Positions 1 to 10,294 of a DNA stretch of 21,118 nucleotides are shown in pieces. This DNA is from Agrococcus beijingensis. GTDB taxonomy: Bacteria > Actinomycetota > Actinomycetes > Actinomycetales > Microbacteriaceae. The stretch lies in the NCBI RefSeq assembly GCF_030758955.1, contig NZ_CP132360.1, positions 2,018,693-2,039,810 of the forward strand, written 5' to 3'. Below the pieces are notes generated by a model. That model made no database searches. It saw only the letters and a program-made list of their open reading frames with translations, and was not told the DNA's origin. Each line of letters starts with the position of its first letter. Position 1 is the first letter of the stretch. The translations under genes were made by a program, and so were the position numbers.

Positions 1-2
1 AA

Positions 3-38
3 GCCCGTTCGTGTCCATGCAGGCATTGCATCACGGGC
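3..38. other. Nested stem-loop downstream of the restriction gene
   Basis: Outer arms GCCCGT (3-8) and ACGGGC (33-38) enclose inner arms ATGCA (17-21) and TGCAT (27-31). The structure begins about 45 nt beyond the stop of the leftward restriction-modification gene. It could help terminate that transcript, but there is no U-rich tail and the left neighbour is outside the window. Nothing else is recognisable in bases 1-83. Confidence 0.22.
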
Positions 39-83
39 CACTGACATGCACGGTCCTGCGGATCTCCCCGGCGCGAACTCCCG

Positions 84-2798
84 TCAGTGCTCTCGGAACG
101 GAGCGTACGGGCGCTCGCCCTCGGCGATCTCACGGTTGCGCTCGGTGAGGCGGGCGACGAGGGCGTCGGCGTCCTGCGCGATCGACTTCGGCCAACCGTA
201 GGCGGTGACCACGGCCTCGTCGAGGCGCTTGTGCAGCGCGGCGAGATCCTGGAACGCCCCGTCGTCCATCAGGTTGTAGAGCTTCGTGAGCCCCATGTCG
301 TGCTCGATGCAGAGCTCGCTGCGTCGCGCGTACAGGGCGCGTGACGCTTCCCCGATCGCGTGACGTTGTGCTTGGGTGGACTCCGGCCATGGGAGAGTCT
401 CGAACACCGCAGCGTTTGTGTAACGGAGATCTCCCTTCAGAGTTGACGACTGCGCCCAGGCCCAGGCCTCGTGAGCGGCTGAGGCGAGAACGCCGAAGGA
501 ATAGTCATCGTCAAAGCCGAAGACGATTGTTGCGTTGTTCGGGCAGGTGGCGGCATCGACCCAGGCAAGCTCGAGGCGCTTACTTGTGGCGGCGGCGGCA
601 GCAAATCTGGAGAGACCGGCGACGACGCTTCGCATCCCTTCCACTCGGCGGCCGAAGAGCCACCACCGCGGCTCTACTGCACGGTTCGACGACGACTCGC
701 GTTCGATCTTGGTGGTGTCGCGAAGGTGCGCGATCGCGCGCGGGTAACGCATTGCTTCTTCGAGGGACAGCGAAGCGAAGTCGATGATCCAGCGCGATGC
801 GTCGTGGCGAGGTCGCTGCACGAGGTCCTGACCGGTGAGGAAGGGCTTCACGACATCCCGATAGTGGGCTTGGGGGTCCTCCAGCAGGCTCTGCGCCGTG
901 ACTTCGTCGATCACGAAGCCTCTACCTTGCGGCACGACGCCTGCGAAGCACCGTTGAAGATTCTGCACGAGCTTCGCGGGTCTGTAGGAAGAGGAAGCTG
1001 ACGCAGCAACGAGGGACGCGGAGATACCCACGACCTCGCGCCCGTCGAGCTCGAACAGATCTCGCTCCCGCGGGCCGCGGCGCCAGTTCACGATGCTGAC
1101 GTGGACTTTCGCATCACCGGGCCACTTCTGACTTGAGACTGCGGAAGTGATCACTCCGTCAGTGCTCAGGATGAAGTCCAGTGAAGCCTGCCGTGCCGCC
1201 GTCTGTGAAATGGAGTTCGTCGCGACGAGTCCAGCTCGTTGCCCTGACTGGAGGTGCTCGTGTGCCTTGCGGAACCAATAGACGCAGAGGTCCTTCACAC
1301 CGACGCCGAACCGTGAGATCAACCAATCCGCGTAGCCGTCACCAAGACTCGGCCGAATCAGCTTGGCGCCGAGGAACGGCGGATTGCCGATGATCGCGTC
1401 CGTCTCCGGCCACTCGGTGCGGAGTGCGTCGGCGGCGCGGATCGCCGAGAGGTCCTGAAGGGGAAGCACCGGCTCTGCCTCGCCGTAGCGGTCGACCATC
1501 TGCCGGTGGCCCATCCACAGCACGACGCGGGCGATCTGCACGGCGACCTGCTCAATGTCGATGCCCTGCACGTTCGCGAGCGGGTAGAACGGCAGATCCT
1601 TGGGCTTGGGAAGTCCGTCCCGCGCCGCCAGATCAGCGACGCGTGCCTTCAGCTCCGCCTCGAGGCCACGCAGCTCGCGGTAGGCGACGTAGAGGAAGTT
1701 GCCGCAGCCGCACGCCGGGTCGAGCACGCGGAAGCCGCAGAGCTCGTCGAGCAGCTCGCGCGCCTCGGTGCTGGTCGAGGTCGCCTCGATGCGCTCGCGC
1801 CACGGCCGCACGATCGTGGGCGTGACGATCTTCATGATGTCGGCCTCGTGCGTGTAGTGCGCGCCGAGGCTGGCCCGCTGCTCGTCGCCGAGCACGCCCT
1901 CGAGCAGCGAACCGAAGATCGTCGGATTCACCTGGCGCCAGTCGAACTCCGATGCGCGCTTGAGGTGCACGAGCTCATCGCGCGTCAGGTAGACCGCATC
2001 CGACTTCGCGAACAGCTCACCGTTGACATAGCGCGTGCCGGCGTAGACGCCGCGGCGGTTCTGGTCGCCCTTCTGGTTCAGCAGCTTGAAGAGGTGGCCG
2101 AGGTCGCGTGACGAATCGGGCTCCTCCTCGCGGAGCAACCGCTCGACCGTCTGCTGCAGCGGGTAGCCGTCGAGCATGCCCAGGTCTTCGGCGAACAGCG
2201 TCCACACCAGCTGCATGGTGAATCGCTGGATCTCGTCCAGCGGCGCCGCGCCACGGTCGGCCATCGAGCGATAGAGGTCGGCGATGTGTCGAGCCGCGTC
2301 GGTGGTGAGCTCACGGCGATGCTCGGAGAAGACCGGCTCGATCGACTCGGACTGCAGGAACAGCAGTGCGTCGTAGTGATCGGGCAGCTCTTCAAGCGTG
2401 AAGCGCGCTCGCGGATTGTTCGGAAACCGGCCGGGTTCCCAGATCTCGAACTCGTGGAAGTTGCTGGCGATCACCCAGCGAGCGGCGGGGGTGTCGCTGT
2501 CGTGATCGCTCGACTCCTGCCAGTAGCGGCGACGCTGCTCGGCGGCCTCCTCGAGCGAGCGGCCCGGCTTCTTCATCTCGACGATCAGCACGCCAGGCTG
2601 GTGCAGATCCATGAAGCCGGCCGACGTCTTGAAGTCTTCGAACTTCGCACCGGCTTCGGTGCGGTCGGTGCCATAGGCGGCGTAGAGCTCGTTGAGGAAG
2701 GTCTGAGCCTCGGCTCGTTCGCTGCCCTGGTACTGCTTCCACTTCGAGACGAACGCCGTCAGGGCATGCTGGATCTCGGCGCCGGAGCGGACCGCCAT
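84..2798 (-). CDS. MmeI-like type IIG/IIL restriction enzyme with fused DNA adenine methyltransferase
   Basis: A 904-residue single-chain restriction-modification enzyme, close to the ~919 residues of MmeI. It would methylate adenine at its target and cut nearby DNA, acting as cytoplasmic defence. The N-terminus carries a PD-(D/E)XK-type nuclease motif, D64-x9-E74-x-K76, the same spacing as reported for MmeI. A helical linker follows (about 150-350). Then come methyltransferase motif I, DPACGCGNF (360-368), and the catalytic NPPF motif IV (472-475). The C-terminal part (about 600-830) should hold target recognition. The ATG at 2798 overlaps the stop of the upstream small gene (TGATG), implying translational coupling. 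The distal half of the gene has clearly lower G+C than the window, which suggests transfer or recognition-domain exchange. Family membership is firm; the recognition sequence cannot be read, and whether it is active is inference from intact motifs. Confidence 0.9.
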   Translation of the reverse strand: MAVRSGAEIQHALTAFVSKWKQYQGSERAEAQTFLNELYAAYGTDRTEAGAKFEDFKTSAGFMDLHQPGVLIVEMKKPGRSLEEAAEQRRRYWQESSDHDSDTPAARWVIASNFHEFEIWEPGRFPNNPRARFTLEELPDHYDALLFLQSESIEPVFSEHRRELTTDAARHIADLYRSMADRGAAPLDEIQRFTMQLVWTLFAEDLGMLDGYPLQQTVERLLREEEPDSSRDLGHLFKLLNQKGDQNRRGVYAGTRYVNGELFAKSDAVYLTRDELVHLKRASEFDWRQVNPTIFGSLLEGVLGDEQRASLGAHYTHEADIMKIVTPTIVRPWRERIEATSTSTEARELLDELCGFRVLDPACGCGNFLYVAYRELRGLEAELKARVADLAARDGLPKPKDLPFYPLANVQGIDIEQVAVQIARVVLWMGHRQMVDRYGEAEPVLPLQDLSAIRAADALRTEWPETDAIIGNPPFLGAKLIRPSLGDGYADWLISRFGVGVKDLCVYWFRKAHEHLQSGQRAGLVATNSISQTAARQASLDFILSTDGVITSAVSSQKWPGDAKVHVSIVNWRRGPRERDLFELDGREVVGISASLVAASASSSYRPAKLVQNLQRCFAGVVPQGRGFVIDEVTAQSLLEDPQAHYRDVVKPFLTGQDLVQRPRHDASRWIIDFASLSLEEAMRYPRAIAHLRDTTKIERESSSNRAVEPRWWLFGRRVEGMRSVVAGLSRFAAAAATSKRLELAWVDAATCPNNATIVFGFDDDYSFGVLASAAHEAWAWAQSSTLKGDLRYTNAAVFETLPWPESTQAQRHAIGEASRALYARRSELCIEHDMGLTKLYNLMDDGAFQDLAALHKRLDEAVVTAYGWPKSIAQDADALVARLTERNREIAEGERPYAPFREH

Positions 2799-3067
2799 CA
2801 GAACATCTGGAGGGAGTCGACTGCTCCGTAGTAGGTCTGCTGCATCAGGCGCTTGCGCGAGGCGCGCAGCACCTCGATCTCACGAGCGAGCGCGAGCTCG
2901 GCGTTCGGGTGCGCGCCCGTCTTCTTGATCGACTTCAGCGCCTTCTCGGCGCGAGAGACCGCATGCTCGAGGTTCAGCAGCACGGCAGAGACCTCGCCCA
3001 TCGCGGCCTCGCGATCCTTCTCCTCGCGTGTGCGCTGGTCGAGGTTGGCGTGCTGCGCGCTGCTCAT
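2798..3067 (-). CDS. Small helical protein coupled to the MmeI-like gene
   Basis: An 89-residue protein that I do not recognise. It is rich in Glu, Lys, Arg and Ala with regularly spaced Leu, and looks largely helical and perhaps coiled-coil. No membrane segment, signal peptide or metal-binding cysteines are seen. A good ribosome site (GGAGGA, 6 nt before the ATG) supports the start. Its TGA shares a base with the ATG of the restriction-modification gene, so both are expected on one mRNA with coupled translation. A TAGCCT hexamer at 3095-3100 (minus strand) could be the -10 of the pair's promoter, but no clear -35 is visible. The coupling suggests, as inference only, an accessory, controller or antagonist of the enzyme; no helix-turn-helix was identified, so a classical C-protein is not supported. 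Confidence 0.75.
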   Translation of the reverse strand: MSSAQHANLDQRTREEKDREAAMGEVSAVLLNLEHAVSRAEKALKSIKKTGAHPNAELALAREIEVLRASRKRLMQQTYYGAVDSLQMF

Positions 3068-3099
3068 CGGCTTCCTCCGGTGCTCTTGCTGGCCAGGCT

Positions 3100-3130
3100 A
3101 CCGCCGACCGCCCACGGGACGGTCGGCGGT
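3100..3130 (-). terminator. Hairpin downstream of nrdF
   Basis: Perfect 11-bp arms, ACCGCCGACCG (3100-3110) and CGGTCGGCGGT (3120-3130), around a 9-nt loop, starting 42 nt after the nrdF stop. There is no U-tract, as is common in high-GC actinomycetes. It likely ends the nrdHIEF transcript and insulates the restriction genes downstream. The distal arm touches the possible -10 of the next operon. Confidence 0.6.
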
Positions 3131-3171
3131 CACCCGACGGTGTGGACGCATCCGCCCACCACTGCTCTGGA

Positions 3172-6459
<3,288 letters not shown>

Positions 6460-6472
<13 letters not shown>

Positions 6473-6858
6473 AGCTGATCCAATCCGTCGTTGACGACGC
6501 GCACGTCGTCGGGTGTTCCGAAGAGTTCGAAGCGGTAGAGGTGGGGCACGTCGCACTTGCGGGCGATGATGTCGCCCGCGAGCCCGTAGCCCGCACCGAA
6601 GTTGGTGTTGCCGGCGCTGATCACGCCGCGCAGGTGCTTGCGGTTCTCCTCGTCGTTGAGGAACCGGATCACCTGCTTCGGCACTGCGCCCTTGCCGTCG
6701 CCGCCGCCGTAGGTCGGCACGATGAGCACGTACGGCTCGCGCTGCTCGAGCGGCGGCTCTGAGGCGTAGAGGGGGATGCGCGCGGCGGGCCGGCCGAGCT
6801 TCTCGACGAATCGGGCGGTGTTGCCCGAGACGCTCGAGAAGTAGACGACGTCGCTCAC
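6460..6858 (-). CDS. nrdI: NrdI flavodoxin-like ribonucleotide reductase activator
   Basis: A flavodoxin-like FMN protein that helps assemble the manganese-tyrosyl radical cofactor of NrdF. The FMN phosphate loop is the N-terminal YFSSVSGNT motif, followed by [14 protein letters not shown] and the GNTNFG segment, both typical of NrdI. I place the start at GTG 6858, because GGAGG sits 5 nt upstream and family members usually begin just before V-Y-F-S-S. An in-frame ATG at 6882, 4 nt after the nrdH stop, would add eight residues but lacks a clear ribosome site. The resulting 132 residues fit the family. The 3' end overlaps nrdE by 13 bp. Confidence 0.93.
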
Positions 6859-6886
6859 GGCTGCCTCCACCACGGCCGGCATGGGA

Positions 6887-7114
6887 TCAGGCCGCGAGGA
6901 TCGCCTTGATCCGGTCGGGCTGGAAGCCCGACCAGTGCTCCTCGTCGGCGATGACGACGGGGGCCTGCATGTAGCCGAGCTCCTTGACGGTCTGCAGCGC
7001 CTTGTCATCGGCGGTGACGTCGAAGATCTCGTACTCGATGCCCTGCGCGTCGAGCGCGCGGGTGGTCATCGTGCACTGCACGCAAGCGGGCTTGGAGTAG
7101 ACGGTGACGGTCAT
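6887..7114 (-). CDS. nrdH: NrdH glutaredoxin-like redoxin
   Basis: A 75-residue thioredoxin-fold electron donor to NrdE. The redox pair is C11-V-Q-C14, followed by the QAPVV segment and the WSGFQPD motif that marks NrdH and mediates thioredoxin-reductase recognition. First gene of nrdHIEF, with a purine-rich ribosome site (GGAGAGGG) just before the ATG. The probable transcription start near 7182 leaves a leader of about 68 nt. Confidence 0.95.
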   Translation of the reverse strand: MTVTVYSKPACVQCTMTTRALDAQGIEYEIFDVTADDKALQTVKELGYMQAPVVIADEEHWSGFQPDRIKAILAA

Positions 7115-7186
7115 GGTCCCTCTCCTCTTCCTGGGTCTGAGCTTGTGGGTCCGAACTGGGATGCCTTGGTCGGCTGGGCCGGGCTC

Positions 7187-7202
7187 CCACTATATGTGGG
7201 GT
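7187..7202. promoter_or_regulatory. NrdR box 1 (proximal to nrdH)
   Basis: CCACTATATGTGGGGT matches the palindromic NrdR consensus acaCwATATaTwGtgt at about 12 of 16 positions. It covers the -10 hexamer. NrdR is the ATP-cone repressor of nrd operons; its gene is not in this window. Confidence 0.65.
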
Positions 7203-7216
7203 CTCGGCCCGATCAA
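7189..7216 (-). promoter_or_regulatory. Probable nrdHIEF promoter
   Basis: Read leftward: -35 TTGATC (7211-7216), a 16-nt spacer, and -10 TATAGT (7189-7194, 5 of 6 matches to TATAAT). The -10 lies inside the first NrdR-like box and the -35 lies just inside the second, the arrangement expected for NrdR repression. Confidence 0.6.
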
Positions 7217-7218
7217 CG

Positions 7219-7234
7219 GCACAACATGGTGTGG
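7219..7234. promoter_or_regulatory. NrdR box 2 (distal)
   Basis: GCACAACATGGTGTGG matches the NrdR consensus at about 11 of 16 positions, with the inverted CAC/GTG ends kept. Its centre is 32 bp from box 1, three helical turns, which is the usual pairing distance for NrdR. Confidence 0.6.
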
Positions 7235-7299
7235 TTCTCCACACCAGTTTCAACAAGAACTCCACAGCTGTGATTCCCGCCGCGGAACGACGCGGAAAA

Positions 7300-7338
7300 G
7301 CCTGTGCAGAGCCGGCTCCGCGGCCTGTGCAGAACCGG
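7300..7338. repeat. 16-bp direct repeat pair upstream of nrd promoter
   Basis: GCCTGTGCAGAGCCGG (7300-7315) and GCCTGTGCAGAACCGG (7323-7338) differ at one base and are spaced 23 bp start to start. Each contains CCTGTGCAGA, which resembles a degenerate reverse DnaA box (CTGTGGATAA). Function unknown. Confidence 0.45.
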
Positions 7339-7489
7339 GAAACGGACTTCGGCGACACGCCGAGCGCGAGTTACAGCTGTGTGGTTCGTGCCGCGCATCG
7401 GTGCCTCCTGGACGCCTCCGACGCTACGCCCGACCACCCACGTTGATACTGGTAACGCTCGTCGGCCGTGTGGCGCCAGCGCGCGCGGC

Positions 7490-8269
7490 GTGCTGGCGCA
7501 GCCCGAGCTGGCCGACCTCGGCGACCCGCCCGACCTCGAGCCGCTCGAAGCGGCGCTGCGCGCAGCGAGCGCGGCCTCCGAGCGGGCGGCACATGCCGCG
7601 GCGGCGGGCGAGACGACCCGCGACCTGGCCGCCGGCGACCTCGGGGCCGCGAGGGAGGCCATCCGCTCGCTCGCGGAGGGCGCCGAGCACGCCGACACCG
7701 TGCGGGCGCTCTCGCGGGCGCTGCACGGCGACAACGAGCGGCGCCAGGACATCGAGACCTACGTGCTCGCCACCCGCCTCGCGACCATCATCGACGCGGC
7801 CAACCTGCGCCTGTCGGCCATGACCGAAGGCCGGTTCACGCTCGTGCACGACGACGAGCGGGCCGCCCACAACCGCCGCAGCGGGCTGGGCATCGCGGTG
7901 CTCGACGCGCACACCGGCGTCGCCCGCACCACCAGGTCGCTGTCGGGCGGCGAGACGTTCCTCGCCTCGCTGTCGCTCGCGCTCGGGCTCGCCGACGTGG
8001 TGCAGGCCGAGGCCGGCGGCGTCTCGCTCGAGACCCTCTTCGTCGACGAGGGCTTCGGCTCGCTCGACCAGGACACGCTCGAGGCGGCGATGTCGACGCT
8101 CGACGAGCTGCGGGCCGGCGGCCGCAGCGTCGGCGTCATCAGCCACGTGCAGCAGATGCAGGAGCGCATCCCCTCGCGCATCCGCGTCGAGCCGGTGCCG
8201 GGCGGCGGCAGCCGCATCGTCGTCACGCCGACCGCTGCGCTCCAGGGGGCGACGGCGCTGGCTCGGTAG
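7490..8269 (+). pseudogene. sbcC: SbcC C-terminal fragment (truncated exonuclease ATPase subunit)
   Basis: Only the last ~259 codons of SbcC, normally about 1,000 residues; SbcCD processes DNA hairpins and protein-blocked ends. The fragment contains the ABC signature LSGGETF (about 7936-7962), Walker B with D-loop LFVDEGFGSLD (about 8036-8068) and the H-loop (ISHV), followed by the usual C-terminal strand region. The N-terminal Walker A, both coiled-coil arms and the zinc hook are absent. Homology appears to begin around GVLAQPELADL at about 7490; the open frame continues back to 7304 but the upstream residues do not look like SbcC. Without Walker A it cannot act alone as an SbcC ATPase. It is either a relic left by a deletion, an inversion endpoint whose other part lies elsewhere, or an assembly join. 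No sbcD is present here. Confidence 0.8.
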
Positions 8270-8272
8270 GCT
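8267..8272 (+). promoter_or_regulatory. Possible -10 (TAGGCT) of a leaderless transcript
   Basis: TAGGCT ends 7 nt before ATG 8280, overlapping the sbcC stop. No Shine-Dalgarno sequence precedes that ATG, so transcription could start at or next to the start codon. No good -35 is visible. Confidence 0.4.
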
Positions 8273-8279
8273 CCGGCGC

Positions 8280-9440
8280 ATGCAGGACTTCGACCAGCGG
8301 CCGCAGCACGGGCGGCGCATCGACATCAGCACCCTCGCGGCGTTCGACCGCTTCGCCCGGGGAGCCTCGAGCATGGACGGCTGGCGCGTGCAGGACGTCG
8401 ACCTGCGCGGGCGGGCGGCCGAGCTCGACCGGCTCGACGGCGCCGGCGCGCTGCTGCTCGGCGCCGACCTGCCCGACGGCGCGAAGGAGCGGCTGGTCGC
8501 GCAGGGCGCGCTCGTCTTCGACGACGTGCCCGACACGCCCTTCAACGCCTACCGCTCCACGCTCTACACGCCCGACGACCTCGTCGAGGGCCTCGAGCAG
8601 GGCTACCGGCACAGCTTCGACGCGCGCGTCTACGCCTGGTCGCGCACCCGCCACCACGACACCGCCGACACGCTCGCCGCCGCGCTCCACGACCACTCGA
8701 TCGACGAGGCGCTCGCCGAGTGGGTGCAGGGCCGCGCGATCGTCGGCATCATGGGCGGGCACGCGCTCACTCGCGACTCGGCGGCCTACCGGCAGACCGC
8801 GCACCTCGCGCACGGGCTCGCGCGGGCGGGCCGCACGGTCGCCACCGGCGGCGGCCCCGGCGCGATGGAGGCAGCGAACCTCGGCGCGCGAGCGGTCGCG
8901 CTCCCGCCCGCCGAGCTCGACGCGGCGATCGACGAGCTCGTGGCCGTGCCGTCGTTCCAAGGCGCCATCCCCGAATGGATCGCCTCGGCGCGGCGGGTGG
9001 CGGCGAAGGTCGGCGACGGCGTCTCGCTCGGCATCCCCACCTGGCACTACGGGCACGAGCCGCCCAACTCGTTCGCGACCGACATCGCCAAGTACTTCCA
9101 GAACTCCGTGCGCGAGGACATCCTGCTGCGCGTGGCCAACGCGGGCCTGGTCGTGACGCCCGGGGGCGGCGGCACCGTGCAGGAGGTGTTCCAGGACGCC
9201 TGCGAGAACTCCTACGCCGCGGAGGGCGCGTGGGCGCCGCTGGTGCTGCTGGGCGAGCGCTTCTGGACCGTCGACATGCCGGCGTGGCCGCTGCTGCAGT
9301 CGGTCATGCGCGGCAGGCCGGGCGAGCGCGGCATCGCGCTCGTCGACACGGTGGCGGATGCGGTGGCCGCGATCGCGGCGTTCGATCCGGTCGTCGGCGG
9401 CGCGGCACTGCGGGCGCCCGCGCCGGAGGATCGGCGGTAG
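8280..9440 (+). CDS. LOG-family Rossmann-fold nucleotide-binding protein
   Basis: A 386-residue protein of the LOG/lysine-decarboxylase-like superfamily, some of whose members hydrolyse nucleoside 5'-monophosphates (cytokinin activation, PpnN-type purine nucleotide turnover). The phosphate-binding motif GGGPGAMEAAN is at 190-200 and the second diagnostic motif PGGGGTVQE at 294-302; both catalytic-site signatures are intact. About 150 extra N-terminal residues make it longer than plant-type LOG proteins (about 200 residues), closer in size to the large bacterial forms. The start follows the sbcC remnant by 10 nt. No ribosome site is seen, but a TAGGCT -10 lies 7 nt upstream. Substrate cannot be deduced; nucleotide turnover is an inference from family. 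Confidence 0.85.
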   Translation: MQDFDQRPQHGRRIDISTLAAFDRFARGASSMDGWRVQDVDLRGRAAELDRLDGAGALLLGADLPDGAKERLVAQGALVFDDVPDTPFNAYRSTLYTPDDLVEGLEQGYRHSFDARVYAWSRTRHHDTADTLAAALHDHSIDEALAEWVQGRAIVGIMGGHALTRDSAAYRQTAHLAHGLARAGRTVATGGGPGAMEAANLGARAVALPPAELDAAIDELVAVPSFQGAIPEWIASARRVAAKVGDGVSLGIPTWHYGHEPPNSFATDIAKYFQNSVREDILLRVANAGLVVTPGGGGTVQEVFQDACENSYAAEGAWAPLVLLGERFWTVDMPAWPLLQSVMRGRPGERGIALVDTVADAVAAIAAFDPVVGGAALRAPAPEDRR

Positions 9441-9463
9441 CGGGCTCGCCCAGGGGCGCTCGC

Positions 9464-9480
9464 GCGCGCTCATGGCGCGC
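9464..9480. terminator. Possible bidirectional terminator between convergent genes
   Basis: GCGCGC arms (9464-9469 and 9475-9480) around a 5-nt loop, in the 63-bp gap between convergent genes. A longer-range pair, GTAGCGG (9437-9443) with CCGCTAC (9501-9507), brackets it and spans both stop codons. No U-tracts. Confidence 0.3.
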
Positions 9481-9503
9481 TCGGCAGCGGGATGGAGGCG
9501 CCG

Positions 9504-10214
9504 CTACGCCTCGAGCTCGCCCGCGATCCGGCGCTCCAGGTCGTGCGTCGTCGCCTCGGGCAGCGCGATCAGCCCGTCGAGCTCGCGCCTGGCCTGCTTG
9601 TAGGCGCTCTGGCGCTCCGCGGGGGTCGACGCCTCGTTCTCGGCCAGCGCCATGAGGCGCTGCGCCGACTGCAGCCGGTTGCGCTCGGCATCGGTGAAGC
9701 CGGTCTGCGCGCGACGCTTCGCCTCGCGCACGGCAGCCTCGAAGGCGACCTCGTAGTCGCGCACCGCCTCGCGGTAGCGCTCGAGCGCGCCGACCGGCCG
9801 CAGCTCGGCCGGCTCGTCCGGCCGCAGCCCGTCGGCGACGCGCTTGGCGCGGTGGAAGGTCTGGGTGAGGGGCTCGCGCATGTCGCTGATGAGCGGGTAG
9901 TCGATGAGCTTCGCGACGTCGAGCTCGAACTCGAGCCAACGACGGTCGGTCTCGGCGTGGTCGGCGATGATGCGCTGGATCTGACGATCACGGTCGGCGG
10001 CCGTCTCCTGTGCGGCCGCCGCAGCGGCCGCGGCCGCCGTCGGCGCAGGCTCGATGCGCTGCACGGGGGCACGGCGGATGCGCTCCAGCTCGATCCGGTC
10101 GCGGCGCCGTCGCTCGTTGTACTTGGCGACGCCGCCGATCCAGCCGCCCACGATGGGGCCGACGATGAACACGAGCCACCAGTAGCTGCCGGCGAAGCTC
10201 AGGATGTCGTCCAC
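9504..10214 (-). CDS. Membrane-anchored hypothetical protein
   Basis: A 236-residue protein of unknown function. One N-terminal hydrophobic segment (about residues 8-29, with a glycine-rich end) is followed by an Arg-rich stretch, so the bulk is expected in the cytoplasm. A run of nine alanines (about 60-68) forms a flexible or helical linker; the remainder is charged and probably all helical, with coiled-coil potential. It starts at GTG 10214 with no clear ribosome site; TAGGTT (10221-10226, minus strand) ends 6 nt upstream, consistent with a leaderless transcript. It converges on the LOG-family gene and diverges from the stress-protein gene. The overall look is of a conserved actinobacterial hypothetical, but I know of no assigned role. 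Confidence 0.75.
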   Translation of the reverse strand: MDDILSFAGSYWWLVFIVGPIVGGWIGGVAKYNERRRRDRIELERIRRAPVQRIEPAPTAAAAAAAAAQETAADRDRQIQRIIADHAETDRRWLEFELDVAKLIDYPLISDMREPLTQTFHRAKRVADGLRPDEPAELRPVGALERYREAVRDYEVAFEAAVREAKRRAQTGFTDAERNRLQSAQRLMALAENEASTPAERQSAYKQARRELDGLIALPEATTHDLERRIAGELEA

Positions 10215-10294
10215 CAGGCCAACCTACCCACGCGGCACCCAGCAACCTGGGCGAAGATGGAGGGTCAGCCCGCAACGCTCGAGGAGGCACCATC

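Larger units (their letters stand above)
7115..7489. other. Intergenic region between nrdH and the sbcC remnant
   Basis: A 375-bp stretch without a convincing gene. It holds the nrd leader, promoter and NrdR boxes (7187-7234), a TTCTCCACA DnaA-box-like nonamer (7235-7243), a 10-bp palindrome CACAGCTGTG (7263-7272) and a related ACAGCTGT (about 7373-7380), plus the 16-bp direct repeats. From about 7385 to 7489 nothing is recognisable apart from a GGAGG followed by an ATG (7398, minus strand), which opens a 61-codon frame running through the NrdR boxes. I do not believe that frame is a gene. Confidence 0.5.

Noticed and set aside
2798..3067. The 89-residue protein as a restriction controller (C protein)
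   Set aside because: No helix-turn-helix pattern and no C-box-like repeats were identified upstream; only the position suggests such a role.
7213..7398. A 61-residue minus-strand frame with a GGAGG before its ATG
   Set aside because: It runs through the NrdR boxes and direct repeats, has no recognisable features, and its composition is unlike a coding region.
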